The notes below the pieces were generated by a model. The model was not told the DNA's origin. It did not search any database and saw only the letters and a program-made list of their open reading frames with translations. From assembly GCA_026225945.1 (NCBI GenBank), contig JAMJFZ010001258.1:14863001-14927000 (forward strand): a stretch of DNA of 64,000 nucleotides, read 5' to 3'. Source of the DNA: Cricetomys ansorgei. Taxonomy: Eukaryota; Chordata; Mammalia; Rodentia; Nesomyidae. Below are positions 1 to 12,039 of this stretch, piece after piece. Every line of letters starts with the position of its first letter. The stretch's first letter is position 1. Position numbers and translations under genes: made by a program.

Positions 1-453
1 GCTGGAGTTACAGGTAGTCATCTGCCATGTGGGTGTTGGGAATCTAACCCTGGTCCTCTGGAAGAGCAATCAGTGTTCCTAACTCCTGAGCCATCAGTCC
101 AGTTCTAGATTTATTTTATGTGTAAGAGTGTTTTGCCTGCATGTTTTTTGTTCTTTGTTTGGGGGAGCTGAGTTAAGATTTTTTCTGTGTAGCCCTGGCT
201 GTCCTGGAACTCACTCTGTAGACTAGGCTGGCCTCGAACTCAGATCTGCCAGCCTCTGCCTCTGTCTGTCTCCCGAGTGAGTGCTGGAATTAAAGGTGTG
301 TGCCATCACCGCTCAGCTTGCCTGCATGTCTGTATGTGCACCGCATGCATACCCACAGATGGTTGTGAACCACCGTGTGAGTGCTGGGAACCCAACTAGG
401 TCCCCGGCAGGAACCGCAAGAGCTAACTCCAGAGCCATCTCTCTAGCCCAAGT
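1..453 (-). mobile_element. B3-type SINE split by a B1 insertion
   Basis: Reverse-complement B3/B2 sequence (GGGTGTTGGGAATCTAACC, then the TTTATTTTATGTGTAAG-type part) is interrupted at about 144 and resumes at 318 through GAGCCATCTCTCTAGCCC. Strictly, two B3 pieces occur: an older one at 318-453 carries its own 3'-type end, so a second partial B3 may be involved at 1-112. Confidence 0.7.
145..317 (-). mobile_element. B1 SINE inserted in a B3 element
   Basis: Reverse B1 (TAGCCCTGGCTGTCCTGGAAC to AATTAAAGGTGTGTGCC). It is flanked by the 12-base duplication TTGCCTGCATGT at 133-144 and 318-329. Confidence 0.85.
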
Positions 454-1261
454 ACTTTCTTTTCTAGGGAACTGGGCCAGGTGAACATCCAAGAGCCAAG
501 ATGGCCGTTGAATAGAGTTAACTGTCAACCCTGTGAAAGAGGTCACCCAGAAGTGAGCTTCAGAAAAAGGGGATACCTTTTAAAGGGAGCCACCACGTCT
601 GACTTCATTGCTGGGTCAGCCCCACATGCCTGCTGCTGGGAGAGGTTCAAACCCAGGCAGCACTGGGAAGTGGGTTTCCAAAACACTGCTCACCTTCTTG
701 CCGGGTTCATTACTCTGCTCTCTCTCTGTCAGTCACTGCTGAGTTTCGCTGAGAGCTAGGGGTGTATCCGATGCTGAGCCGGACAGGTCCCCCCAGGGAA
801 GCGGTTTGGTGGGATTCACGGGTCCCAAATCCAGCAAGACCGAGTCAATCCCGGCCCAACCTCTCTAGGATTCCGGCGACTTCGTTGTCGTCAGTGTTTG
901 TTATTTCTCGCTGACTCCCCCGTTTGCCTGTAGTTCCCCGCGGTTAGTAAAACAAGCAGAGCAAGACTTAAGCGCCAGGAGGGGATGTGGGCTTTCTGCA
1001 AAGCGGAAGAGACCTGAAGAGGCTGCTGAGAGAGGCGCCCAGGGAGGGGGAGTCTGGAGTCCGCATCCCCTCCCCCATACACCTACCTCCTCTCCATACC
1101 CCTTACTCCTTTCTCAACCCCTGCTTCCTTTACCTGCCCCACCCTCACGTAGGGGCTCTCTATCTGGTATGCCCCTTGGGAGTCTGGCCCAAGGCTCGGC
1201 ACTGCAGAACTTGGGCTGAGCCCAAGTCCCTCTCCCTGATGAGTGTTCCTCCTTGGTCTTT

Positions 1262-1500
1262 AAGGGGCAGAGGCGGCAGCTTTATTTACTCGCGGTCATG
1301 CTCACCCAGTGCCGGCCTTTCATCATTTTATAATGGAAACAGCCCAGTGGCCAAAGGCGCCCCGGGAGACCCCCCACCACCTCCCCGCCCTCCCTGCCCC
1401 AGACACAGCACTTGGAACCCTCCAATAAGGGCTCGGATTTCTCAACAAAGTACAGCTTTGGTCTCAGGACAGTGTTCAGCTGTTGACTTCATCACAGTCT
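1262..1500. promoter_or_regulatory. Candidate conserved non-coding element (CNE A)
   Basis: SINE-free segment next to CpG-bearing DNA at about 0.76-1.0 kb. It holds TTTATTTAC (HOX/FOX-like), TTTATAATGG (posterior HOX-like) and AACAAAG (SOX-like). The start of the window may approach Tlx1. Conservation is inferred from composition only. Confidence 0.35.
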
Positions 1501-1970
1501 GCTGTCTGTGCAGAGCCAGAGAATCTGGGAGTGCCAACTTGTGAAAGAGAGGCACACACGTGTGAGAAGTGGGGCCGGTGTAGGAGGCGTGGGGGGGCGT
1601 GGCGCGACGACAGTGGGTGACAGTGGCGTTTGTGGATGGAAGTGGAAGCAGGTATGACGCGTTCACAGTTTTGTGCGGGAGAAGCTGCATGTGTGTGTAT
1701 AAACCTGAGTGCAAACACACACACGTCACATCACCAGGGTCATGAATGGCGTCTACATATATGTGCGCGGACCACTGAGCAGCTGAGGCTGTGCTTTAGT
1801 GTATGCCTATCTGGGTGTGTATGATGCACACTGTGTGCGTGTGATGAGTGGGCCTCTCTGTGTGAGAACCTGACTGTGTCTATGCTTGTATATAAGCCTG
1901 TGTGTAAGCAGTCTAAGTAGGCACACTCGTGACAAAGCCATATGTATCAGGCCTTCTGGGGTATGAGTTT

Positions 1971-2020
1971 TTGTGTTGTTTTTTGTTTGTTTGTTTGGTT
2001 GGTTTTTGGTTTGTTTTTGC
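1971..2020. repeat. (GTTT)n simple repeat
   Basis: GTTTG-rich low-complexity tract. Confidence 0.85.
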
Positions 2021-2107
2021 AGTGCTCTGATAGATGAGTATGAATGTTTATGTGTGCGTACTTCCTGATGTGTGGATATTGTTTAAGTAAATTTATTTTA
2101 TTTTGTT

Positions 2108-2222
2108 GGTTTTTTGACACAGGGTTTCCCTGCGTCATGGAACTTACTCTGTAAACCAGACCGGCCTTGAACTCACAGCGATCTGCCTGAGGTTAAAGCC
2201 GTTCGCCACCACCTCCCAGCTT
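2108..2222 (-). mobile_element. Degenerate B1 SINE
   Basis: Diverged reverse B1: GACACAGGGTTTCCC, TCTGTAAACCAGACCGGCC, TTAAAGCCGTTCGCCACC. Confidence 0.75.
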
Positions 2223-2451
2223 AAGTAAATCTAAATAACACAAATTGATTTCAGGACTAACTACAGATGAGACAAAGAAGCTAGGCATAAAAGTTTTTCA
2301 CCTACACAAAGTATTAAAATAGACAAAAGTAATCTCCAATGTGAGCAGCCAAACTAGGTTCACCTGGAGGTTGCCATTGTGTCTAGAAAGGCTGCGAAGT
2401 TCCTAGTGCCGATGATGGTCTATGTTTATACATTTACACTGGGTATGTCTC

Positions 2452-2795
2452 TGCTGGTTAGCTTTTGTCAACTTGACACAAACTAGAGACACCTGGGAAG
2501 AGGGACCCTCAGCTGAGGAATTGTCCCCATTAGATTGGCCTGTGGGTTGTTTTCTAGGTGTGGAGGTCCAGCCCACTGTGGCGATGCCCTCCCTGCACAG
2601 GTAGGCCCCGGGCTGAATAACAAAAGTAGCTGAGCAAGCCAGTGAGCAGTGGTCCTCTTAGTTTCTGCCTCAGTCCCTGCCTTGAGATCCTGCCCTGGCT
2701 TCTCCTGATGATCGATGATAACCTTCGAGCTGAATTAAACCCTTCCAGTCCATGGCAGCGTACTATCACGATAGAGAAGTACTAAGACAACACCC
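2452..2795 (+). mobile_element. Rodent interspersed repeat, family not named
   Basis: Recognised dispersed repeat beginning GTTAGCTTTTGTCAACTTG and ending AATTAAACCCTTCCAG...AAGTACTAAGACAAC. A related older copy is at 31.36-31.99 kb. I cannot name the family securely. Confidence 0.65.
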
Positions 2796-2799
2796 ACCA

Positions 2800-3850
2800 T
2801 GGAAAAGTTCATGGAGCTCTATACTCACATAGCAATAAATCATAAAGTATGTGTATAATTTGCATACCGTCTGAACAGGTTATTATTCAATAAAACGTGT
2901 ATCCACTAATTAGAACAACAAGGAGGAAGCAAAGTAAGTTATACACCCATTTCAGATTGTGAGAAAACATTTCCTGACCATAGGTCCCAAGGTGGAATTC
3001 AGAATCTCTGATTCCTGCGGTCTCCAAACACAGTCTGTCTACACCATGATGGGGGCTGTGCACCCAAATAGGAAGGGTTTATCCCTGCCCCCATCTCCTG
3101 CTTCCCAGTTTGGCCTTGACTAAGGACCTGGGCCCAAGTCCCTCCCCCAAGTTGGGGACCTTCCCATCTTCTTCCAAACCTGTTCCACCTGCTAGGCAGC
3201 CCAGCCTCTCCCAGAGGTGCCTCCTAGAGGCCGGATGGATGGGAATAACTATCCCATCAGAATCAGATGGCAAATGCTGGATGTGGGGTAGGGTGAGGTC
3301 ACACCGGTACTTCTCCTGGTGGGGGTGTGTGGGGGTGTTGGTGTTGGGAAATTGATCCTTCTCACCGGCCTTAGCTTGAAGGGCCCTGTCCCCTTCTGCA
3401 GCCTGAACTCTAGCAATGACCTATTTCTCCCATCCCCCACCCCCAACACATCCATGGCTCCCTCTCTGCTCAACAGGCAGCTTATATTGGTGACCTAAGG
3501 GAACCAGGCAGGCACTGCCATCCCAAGAGTGTCTTGGATGCCTGGGAAGGATGAGACCTCATGTGAATCACCTCATTTTGTCCAGGGCTTCCTCCTCTGT
3601 GGGGGTGTGGGGGTGGCAGTGGGGGCTCTAGCTCTAAGCTCTCCAGCATGACCTGCCCCGTCTAGAAGATGCCTTCAAACAAACTGTAAAGTCCAAGCAG
3701 ATCCATTCAGCCACCTGGATGAAGGGCAAAACAGGGGCCACCTTTTCCAAGGAGGAAAAAAAACCATCTACATGTGTTCACAAAGACACAAATAAGAAAC
3801 AGCAGTTGCAAACTCCTGATGCCGTCCCTAGAGTTTTACACGACAGGGCT
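2800..3850. other. Unique intergenic sequence
   Basis: AT-rich then mixed single-copy DNA. I see no exon, RNA gene or recognisable repeat apart from short GT- and C-rich runs. Confidence 0.5.
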
Positions 3851-3889
3851 CACTCTAACCAGCGATGCTTTGGAGCAGGTGCAGTCCAT

Positions 3890-4030
3890 CTTCCTCTAGC
3901 GCAGGAAGACTCAGACCCAGAAAGGTTAAGTAAATTAGTCAAGATCATGTCTCCAGGAAGCAACAGGCTCAGGATTCAAATCCAGACAGCACGGCTACTG
4001 GGTCTATGCTCTACACCAGCCGCCTGCCAT
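3890..4030 (-). mobile_element. MIR SINE relic
   Basis: ACCCAGAAAGGTTAAGTAAAT and GGATTCAAATCCAGACAG are reverse MIR core features. Confidence 0.65.
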
Positions 4031-4637
4031 ATTTGCATAACCACCCTTCAGGAGACACGCTCCTCCTGTTGTTTGGGACAGACTGGCTACGTATATAATT
4101 GTGCATAGAGAGACATCATTACCTAGATGTTAATCGTAGCTAGCAATTATACACTGATTTATTTACAAACCACTTCACACCTAGACACAATGCCAGGAAG
4201 GAGTGATTGTTCTGGATTTAACAGGTAACAATTAAGGCTACTGTTTGTTGACTCAAATGAGGCTCAGCTACTGGCTGATAGTCCATCCTTTCCTCTTCCT
4301 TCCTTCCTTTAAATAAACGTAAAATGAACTTAGCGATAAAATTAAAGAGACAAGGGAGTAAGGAGCCGAAGTCTCCCTTTTTTTTCTGTTGGGATCTGCT
4401 GTTTTTGTTTTGTTTTGGTGTTAATGCTGGGTTTGATTTGTGGGCTTTGCGCATGCCCAGCTGAAGCTGTACCAAAGAGGTACAACCCCAGCCCTGAGAG
4501 GTAGCCCTTGTTAGCCTTTCCTTTGTATATGCCCCCTTCCAGAAACAACGTACACAGAAGCAAATCACATTAGATGGTATACATGCCTTCTAATTATTGC
4601 AGCAAACCTTCTTCTCCTCATATTAAGAAACCTCAGG

Positions 4638-4850
4638 GTGAGCACGACACTCCGAGTGTCTAGAATGCACAAAGCCCCCGGGTTTGGTCCCCAGAACAGC
4701 ATAAAACCAGATATTGCGGAGATGCCTATAATTTTGGTGTTCAGAAGGTACAAGTAGGAGGATCAGAAGTTCAAGGTCAGCCTCAGTTACATAGGGAGTT
4801 TGAGGCTATCCTGGGTTACATGAGATCTCAACAACAAAGAAACGTATTTT
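4638..4850 (+). mobile_element. B4 SINE (ID-like head plus B1-like tail)
   Basis: CGGGTTTGGTCCCCAGAACAGC followed by degenerate B1 sequence (AGGAGGATCAGAAGTTCAAGG) is the B4 structure. Confidence 0.7.
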
Positions 4851-4859
4851 TCTCTTGTT

Positions 4860-6260
4860 AGGAATTCTTGCTAGGGATCAAGCCCGGAACCTCTGAAGCA
4901 ACCCTGAAAATGGGATGCCTGTGTAGGTAAGGAAGTTAAGATTCTGACCCGAGTCCTCCTGTGTCCTCCTAATTCCTATGTTCCCTGTTGGCCCCTGCGC
5001 CCTCCATCCCATGATCCCACATGATGGCCCTAATAAGAGGCTCCATCTCCTCCAGAGCCAGGACCTGGCTGCTCCACGCTTTTTAAGGTGGGCTGGAGGC
5101 TGGGCTGGAGAAGAACATCCCCTTTGGAAGCTAAAGCCTAGGGGAGGACTTGCTGAGCTGAGAGCCCTGCCAAGAAAGAGTGTGGAGAGGAAACCAGGAG
5201 CCTGGCAGAGACTGCTATGGAGCATACACCAGCCAAAGGGTGGGCTCCCAGGCTACCCCTGGAAGATGAGGCAGGCAGACCTATGCCAGCCTTCATATTG
5301 CCTTCAAATTAGGGACTTGACAGAGCAAGGGACCAGGAAAATACTTTTTCTGGCTCCTGGGGTGGGAGAGGCCCTGGAAAGTCCCTTGCTATAACTCTCC
5401 CATGGAACTCTGCAGAAGAGTCCCTGAGACCAATCCTTAACTCCTCTCTTAAGCACATCCTGGGAGTTAGATCCAGTCCCCCAGCAGGGCCAGGACCTTA
5501 GGAGTGATTTGCCAAATCTCAGCAGTAAGTAGAGCTGCTGAGATCTTTGTAGACTTTCCCATGCTGCTGACCTTAGTGGTTCTGAGGGTCTGGGATCAGG
5601 GAAGGTCAGACACGCCATGATGGGTCCTGTATGTCGTAGACCAAGGGTCTAGTTCTTACACCTCCTGTCCATCAAATCTGTGGAACATATCAGGGGCAGA
5701 GACAAGGCTATGCTGGGACTTGCCTGCCCCAGACCTCAGGGCACACAATGGAACAGAATGTTTAGTGAAGTACCTCTTCCAGTCTGGCCAAGAAGGGGTT
5801 AGGCAGGGATCATGGACTCTGAGGCCAAGAAAATGCTTGTGGGAGCCAAAGGAGGGACTGAGACTTCAGTTTCAGGTGCCAGCTGACCTGTGAGACCCGG
5901 TAGGCCACTCCGGATGTCCCCACACTCCCCCTTGAACACAGCAGAAGCCCCAGGTCCTCATTCTCCCTAGAATCATGTCCATATACCTTAACTGGAACTG
6001 CCTTTGAAGTCCCTCAGCTCCAATCGTGGCCAGAGTGCACCTGTGGGAAGTCCACCTCTCTTCTGACTGACACAGCACTTCACAGCTGGGCTTGTGGTAG
6101 ACGTTTGTAGGATACATCACTTTTCTGCTTCACTTGGCTCATCCATGGAAAATGAACTACAGTAATCTGAGCTGGAGATGTGAGTGTGTCCTTGATGGGC
6201 GTTGTCCTTGGTGAGCAGAGCAGGACCAGTTTTTAGGGGTACGTGGGTTGGGATCCTTGG
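4860..6260. other. Unique intergenic sequence
   Basis: About 1.4 kb of mid-GC, single-copy DNA. Short open frames occur on both strands, without domain features or splice context. I see nothing functional. Confidence 0.45.
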
Positions 6261-6267
6261 TAGGAGG

Positions 6268-6345
6268 AGATGATGGGGTGAGGATAGAGCTCTTGTCTAG
6301 CATGTGCGAGGCCCTAGATTTCATCCCCATAAAAAGTGAATTGAT
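6268..6345 (+). mobile_element. ID SINE
   Basis: Degenerate tRNA-Ala-derived ID: GGATAGAGCTCTTGTCTAGC, GAGGCCCTAGATTTCATCCCC. Confidence 0.7.
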
Positions 6346-6406
6346 GAATTAGTGAATGAATGAGTAATAGGAGGTGCATATGTTTATTACGTGCATGGTC
6401 ATACAT

Positions 6407-6422
6407 ACATAGCGTGTGTGTA

Positions 6423-6460
<38 letters not shown>
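6407..6460. repeat. (TG)n microsatellite
   Basis: Alternating TG with TATG interruptions. Confidence 0.95.
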
Positions 6461-6461
<1 letters not shown>

Positions 6462-6600
6462 AGCAGCAGCTAATTGATCCTTCCCTGTTGAGTGGAGGAG
6501 AGGCCGTGAAGGCGGTCACACGCTAATCATTAGGAGGCAGTTAATGGGCCCGAATGGCCTTGTCAGCAAACACTGACCTCAAATGAGCATCCTCCCGAAG
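6460..6600. promoter_or_regulatory. Candidate conserved non-coding element (CNE B)
   Basis: Immediately follows a TG repeat. It contains CTAATTGA, the perfect palindrome CTAATCATTAG (6523-6533) and CAGTTAATGGG, a homeodomain-site cluster, and then TGACCTCA (nuclear receptor half-site). Confidence 0.45.
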
Positions 6601-7032
6601 GGGAGGGAGGGGAGCCACGTGAGACAGACAGAGGTGAGGAGAACAGGGGAGGCCAGGGTGGGGGATGAGGCTTTCCAAGGAGAAGTTATAAGGACTGTAA
6701 CGTTCTGACTTTGTTTCCATTGATAAATACTCCTAGCTGTGAAAACAGTAATTCTCTGACCCAAGGAAGTGCAGGGTAGAAAACTATTAGAGAACAGCTG
6801 GGAAGCACAGCGTGCTCCTGTGCCCGCAGATGCAGGTGCGCTGCTCTGCGTGACCACACTGTGCACAGGCCCACAGACCGCATGCATATATGCTCAACAT
6901 GCGTCATGCGTGTGCTTGCTCAGAGGCACGCCCTGCAACACCGCCCATAGCGCACAGAAGTGTGGACACACGTCTGCTCACGTTCATCCAGGGTTGCCAG
7001 CTTTGTATGAAGTGTAAGAGGGACAAAAATGG

Positions 7033-7195
7033 CCGCCGGGTAGTGTGGTGCACGCCTTTAATCCCAGCATTTGGGAGGCTGAGGCAGGTAGATCTCTGAG
7101 TTGAGGCCAGCCTGGTCTACAGAGCGAGGTCCAGGACAGCCAGAGTTACAACAGAGAAACCCTGTCTCAAAAATAAACAAAACAGCAACAACAAC
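7033..7195 (+). mobile_element. B1 SINE
   Basis: Near-complete: GCCGGGTAGTGTGGTGCACGC to AAACCCTGTCTCAAAAATAAAC. It carries the GAGTTACAACAGAGAAACC variant also present at 36.66 and 55.63 kb. Confidence 0.92.
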
Positions 7196-7199
7196 AAAA

Positions 7200-8065
7200 A
7201 GGGACAAAAATGAAGAGGACCCAGTCTCTGCTGCTCTGCCTCCAATGGGTTGGCATTTTTACCAGGGGTGGGGGTGTGCTAAGGAAACAAAGCATTCATA
7301 TAACAGGACAGGTGCTATACAGAAACGATGTCCCGGGTATGAGGTGCACACGTGCATGGCCTCTCAGGACTGTCTGGGGAAATCACCCCCACCTCTCCTG
7401 GCCTACAGTCGTCTCCATACTGAGGGTGGGAAGCAGGAGCCGAGGCCAGCGTGCTGCAGGTACCATCACGCAGCTGGTCCCCTGGGTCACTCCTATGTCA
7501 CAGAACCTTTTCTTTATCTCACTGACACCTGCCAGGGCTCACAGATGTTCTCCCTCTGAATGATGAAGGCGAATGCCTTGCTATTAACAAATCAACATCA
7601 CCTCGGATGGATGTGTGTGGGCCTGCGTCCACGCTTCTGAGCGCTAGGACTGGTGCTGCAGGGTGGGCCTGCGGGCCAGCATGTTCATCGCAGTGCTCAG
7701 CTATACGCACAGCCTGCCGGCCTGTGTCCAGACAGTGCGGTCATACTCAGGCAGAGTAGCCTGTGCACGTAGAGGGAGATCGTTGAACGTGACAAATGGA
7801 TTATTTTGACCTCGCACTATCCATAAAGTAGATTCTGGCAGAAATAAATAGATGGCTCTAAAAATAGTAGAAGAAAATATAAGTTAAAGTTAAGTAGTTT
7901 CAGATTAGAGAAGACTCTTTTAAAACAAGATGGTAATCACAGGAGCCTAAAAGGAAAAGAGTGACAGACATACTACATGTAAATTTAAAACTGTCACGCC
8001 GTGGAAGATCATGAATGACGTTGACAGATAAGCAGCTAAAGTATAGCAAACTCCAATTTCCAGAA
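7200..8065. other. Unique intergenic sequence
   Basis: Single-copy DNA. The last 270 bases are AT-rich. I recognised no gene or repeat. Confidence 0.45.
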
Positions 8066-8069
8066 TTGG

Positions 8070-8252
8070 AAACTGGGCATGATGGTTCGCAACCGTAATC
8101 CCAGGATCTGGGAGGCTGAGGCCAGAAGACTATAATCTCAAGGCCAGTTTAAACTACAGAATAAGACCCGATCTCAATAAACGTAGCCCAATGGTAGAAC
8201 ACCTGTCTTGCAAGTATGAGACTTTGATTCAACTCCCAGCACCCTCCCCCCA
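8070..8252 (+). mobile_element. Old B1/ID composite (B4-type) SINE
   Basis: TGGGCATGATGGTTCGCAACC with a B1-like body, then an ID-like section (CAATGGTAGAACACCTGTC). Confidence 0.65.
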
Positions 8253-8577
8253 CCAAATTAGAAATGTCCATAGAAAAATGGGCAAATCTATGAACAGATA
8301 ATTTATGGAAACAGAAGTACAAAATATCCAATAGACTTAATTTAAAAAAAAAAACTCTCCATAAGAGAACTATAATCATAATCAGAGATTTTAATCAAAA
8401 AGAACCTCAGATTCGTTCTGTTTAATCCAATAGCTTTGCAAAAGTTCAGACTACAGACAGAATCCCAGGTGGGAGATTGCACATGTAAGTGAGGTTGTCT
8501 TCGTCTCTCTTGGAAGCACTAAACCATATCAGTCTTCCCAGATGTTACTTTGGCCATTTCTTTGTTTTGATTAATTA

Positions 8578-8768
8578 ATTAATTTTTATGTATATAGGTG
8601 TTTATTTGCATGTGTGCAGTGCCCGTGGTGCCAGAAGAAAGCATCTGATCCCCTGGGACTGAGGTTACAGATGGCAGTGAGCTACCATGTGGGTGCTGGG
8701 AATCTAACCTGGGTCCTCTGGAAGAGTCCTCAGTGTCCTTAACTATTGACCATCTCCCCAGACCCAGG
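8578..8768 (-). mobile_element. B3 SINE
   Basis: Reverse B3: GATCCCCTGGGACTGAGGTTAC, GGGTGCTGGGAATCTAACC, CCATCTCCCCAGACCC. Confidence 0.85.
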
Positions 8769-8879
8769 CCATGTCTGTAAACATTGACAATGCCCTTCTC
8801 CATCCCAGCAACTAATTTCTAGGTATCTATTATCCTCACAAAATAGCCAGGTCTTCCCACAGAGCCACATGCCAGGGAG

Positions 8880-9070
8880 CTGTTCACAACAACGAAGAAT
8901 CAGTCTTAACTATCTACTGGCTAGAGTGGCTAAGTGAACCATGGCATCCCCATACGATGGAATATTCAGTGCATAGCCATTCAACATGATGCAAATCTAC
9001 AGATCCGGATACAGAAAATAGCTAAACCATTGTCATTCTAAGCCATATTTTTAATTAGAAAAGCAAATCA
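8880..9070. repeat. Possible old mammalian repeat remnant
   Basis: CATACGATGGAATATTCAGTG and GCATAGCCATTCAAC resemble the 'ATGGAATACTATGCAGCC' block of ancient repeats. A related block is at 20.27-20.34 kb. Family not assigned. Confidence 0.35.
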
Positions 9071-9185
9071 TGGTGAAAAAAAAAAGTGTGTGTGCAAAGT
9101 AAACCCACCTTAGTAAAAAATTTTCCTCTTCCTCCTCCTCCTCCTCCTTGGCTTTTCTTCTCTTTCTTCATTTTGTTTTGTTTTG

Positions 9186-9328
9186 TTTTCAAGTCAGGGT
9201 TTCTCTGTTGTAACTCCGGCTGTCCTGGAACTCACTCTGTAGACCAGGCTGGCCTCGAACTCACAGAGCTCTGCCTGCCTCTGCCTCCCGAGTGCTGGGA
9301 TTAAAGGTGTGTGCCACCACCTTTCTTA
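9186..9328 (-). mobile_element. B1 SINE
   Basis: Reverse B1 with TTTCTCTGTTGTAACTCCGG to TTAAAGGTGTGTGCCACC. A (CTC)n and (TTTTG)n tract precedes it. Confidence 0.92.
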
Positions 9329-9789
9329 ACAAGAACTTACCTGTGTCTCATTTCAAAGTTTTAAGGAAATTTCAATAACTTCATGCACTGAATAAGGAAA
9401 GCAAGCAGTGAGACTCGACACGGACGTGAGACATCCAGGTTTCACCCTCTGCATGAAGGAAAAGGCCCCCTCGTGAATATCAGTCCTGTTTTGACAAATG
9501 TCACAAGAACTTTCCTCCCATTCCACCACTGGGATGTTGAAATCGAGGGGCCGGAGTCCCTCATCTTACAGAGAGACAGACAGGTTACAAAGGGCTAATG
9601 GGAAGCAGAGCGCAAAGCTGACTGCAGCCTCGCGTGCCTTGGTTTGTTGCTGTTGTTTGTTTGTCACCCCAGGGAGAAGTCTAAGACCCAGGGGCTCCTG
9701 GCCTCAGTCTCAGCAGTTCATGACAACTATCGAATAAAATCCCGTCTTGTTCATTTCTTTCCTTGTTCTCCAAATCTCCTGAGGAGTAG

Positions 9790-9905
9790 ATTCTGACGCT
9801 GTACCCATGTCACAGATGAGGAAACCGAGGCACTGAGAGCTCAAAGACTTGGGATACAGTCCACTCAGGTGACGGCAGGCAGAGTAAGACTCGAATCCCA
9901 GTTCT
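9790..9905 (-). mobile_element. MIR SINE relic
   Basis: CACAGATGAGGAAACCGAGG and AAGACTCGAATCCCAG are reverse MIR. Confidence 0.75.
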
Positions 9906-10094
9906 TTTGGCCCTTGATGCCTAAGTCTCCTCTGCAGCTAAACCCCTCAGAGTTTCTACCGCCCGCTTCAAGTTTTCTGGGTGATGTTGTCTCGGGTAGA
10001 GGACTTAACTGAGACCTTGAGTCCATAATGAAAGTCCTGAGAGACAGAGCAAAGCCAGTGGCAAAGGCCATACCCTCCGGTGTCACATGAGCCA

Positions 10095-10262
10095 GGCTTC
10101 CAATCCATTCCCTAATCCAGTGGCCTTGGCAAGTTATATCGCCCGCGCCTCTGTTTCTTCCTCTATAAACCAGGACCAGTAGGGGAGTCTACCTCTCTTG
10201 GTGATGTGGTGAACACACACAGAGACAATACATGCGAGGTCTCTAGCGAGTGCCTAACACAC
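10095..10262 (+). mobile_element. MIR SINE relic
   Basis: GGCCTTGGCAAGTTATATCG, TCTGTTTCTTCCTCTATAAAC and GCGAGTGCCTAACACAC are forward MIR. Confidence 0.7.
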
Positions 10263-10806
10263 AACCAGCTCTCGCTGGACACTGAAGACGGGGCTGGCGA
10301 ACCTAGATGATGGCTGGTCCCCTAACCCTGTGAACTTCTGCTTTGCTCACATTTGCCTCATGAAAGGAGATAGGTTTAAAAGAAAGGATGGAGGCTCTGG
10401 AGGACCAACAGGATTAGAGAGTGCTGAGCCAGCAGCCAGGGCAAGCAGACACACACAAAGTCCCCAAGGAAGAAAACAGGCCAAGTGTCCTCAGAGTGGC
10501 TTGTCTGAGAGGACGTCAGATCTCCTGCAGGAAGGCCATCTGGGGTCAAGGGTGGGATGAGCCAGTGCGTCAGGCGAAACCCAGGAGATGCCTGGAGGTC
10601 TGCGGAAGGAACTCGGGGTTCATCACAAGCCAGATGGGTTCCAAGGGTAAGGTGCTCCTCAGACCCAGGTGTCCCTGCCTCTGGACACCCTTTCTTAGAT
10701 AGGAGCCATGGAAGAAGGTGGAGACATTCCGAAGACTGAGTCCCTGAGGCAGACTCCCTAGCTGCTGACAGAAATCACTCCAGATTCAGGGCGGGACCCT
10801 CTAAGG

Positions 10807-11036
10807 CAGCGGTTCTCAGCCTTCCTAACGCCGCAACCCTTTAAAACAGTTCCTCATGTGGTGGTGACCCCCAACTGTAAAATTACTTTTGTTGCTACTT
10901 CATAACTGTAATTTTGCTACTGTTATTATGAACAGTAGTACAAGTGTCTGATACGCAGATGGTCTTAGGAGGCCCCTGTGAAAGAGTCCTCTGACCCCGA
11001 AAGGGGTCACGACCCACAGGTGGAGAACTGCTGCCC
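10807..11036. mobile_element. URR1-type non-autonomous hAT transposon
   Basis: Both ends show the inverted repeat: CAGCGGTTCTCAGCCTTCC at the left and AGGTGGAGAACTGCTG at the right. The internal ATAACTGTAATTTTGCTACTG and AAAGGGGTCACGACCC are typical. Confidence 0.8.
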
Positions 11037-11944
11037 TACACTGGGACACCAACTCCATAGCACAGTCCAGGCTGCTTCCTGTTGTCTCCTGACACCTAGC
11101 CCCATAGCAGCCTATGGCCAAACATGAGCGAAGGGTGCAGCGCCCCCCCCCCTTTCTACCGGTGAGGAGTCATCAGTTAATCAGGGAGTCACCTGGGAGC
11201 CCTCTTGACTCTCTACCTCCACCCCGACTCCACGATTACTAATTTCCCTATCCTGCCTCATTAGCCTGGCTACCATCTTCGCACCCCACCCCCACCCCCA
11301 ACCACAGCAGCAGGCTTCTGGCTAGTATCTCATCTCTCCTCCATCCATCCCCATATGGCTACTAAATGATCTTTCTAAAATGTGTGCCCTGAGCCCTTCA
11401 GTGGCCTCTCGTTGCCTAGCATCAAGTAGGAGCTCTGCCGCGGCTAATCCTGCCGCTGCTTTCCCCATCTGATCGCTCATGACTTCCGTTTCCTCCTTTA
11501 CACCCTGGCCGGATAGAACTTCTTACCTCTCAGGCTCCTGCCTCAGAACTCCTGAACGTGGTGTGGTGTGCGCATGTGGTGTATGGCCGTGTGGTATATG
11601 TGTACGTGTGTATGTCTGTGTATGTATGGAGGCTATTAGAGGATGTCAGGTGTCCTGCTATAGTATTTTGTTGTTGTTAGACAGTATCTCACTTTTAGTT
11701 CAATCCCACACGGTGGAAAGAGAGAAATAACTCCTGCAGGCTCTCCTCGGATCTCCATACATGCACCACACACAAAACAAACAAATAAATATAAAACAAA
11801 CAAACAAACAACTTTTTAAAAGAAGAAGTATCCAGGAGATTCTTCGGCCCAAAGAGGCTTGGGAAGCACAGCTGTAAATTAGCATCTCCAGTGCTCCCTG
11901 GTGATTGCAATCATCTGGGCTATTTACTGAAAATGCAAATTCCT

Positions 11945-12035
11945 GGGGCTGGAAAAAATGGCTCAGCCAGTAAAGTCCTAGACTCACAAGCATAAGGACC
12001 TGAGTTTAGATCCTCAGAAGTCACATACAAATCAG
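11945..12035 (+). mobile_element. B2/B3-related SINE fragment
   Basis: GGGGCTGGAAAAAATGGCTCAG, then GGACCTGAGTTTAGATCC. Confidence 0.75.
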
Positions 12036-12039
12036 GACA

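Noticed and set aside
1..1500. First exon of Tlx1 at the left edge
   Set aside because: CpG-bearing sequence occurs at 0.76-1.5 kb, but no homeobox or other Tlx1 coding sequence is recognisable. Tlx1 is inferred to lie outside the window.
987..1544. 185-codon plus-strand open frame over a GC-rich stretch
   Set aside because: Proline/serine-rich with no domain, and it spans a candidate CNE. Judged to be a composition artefact.
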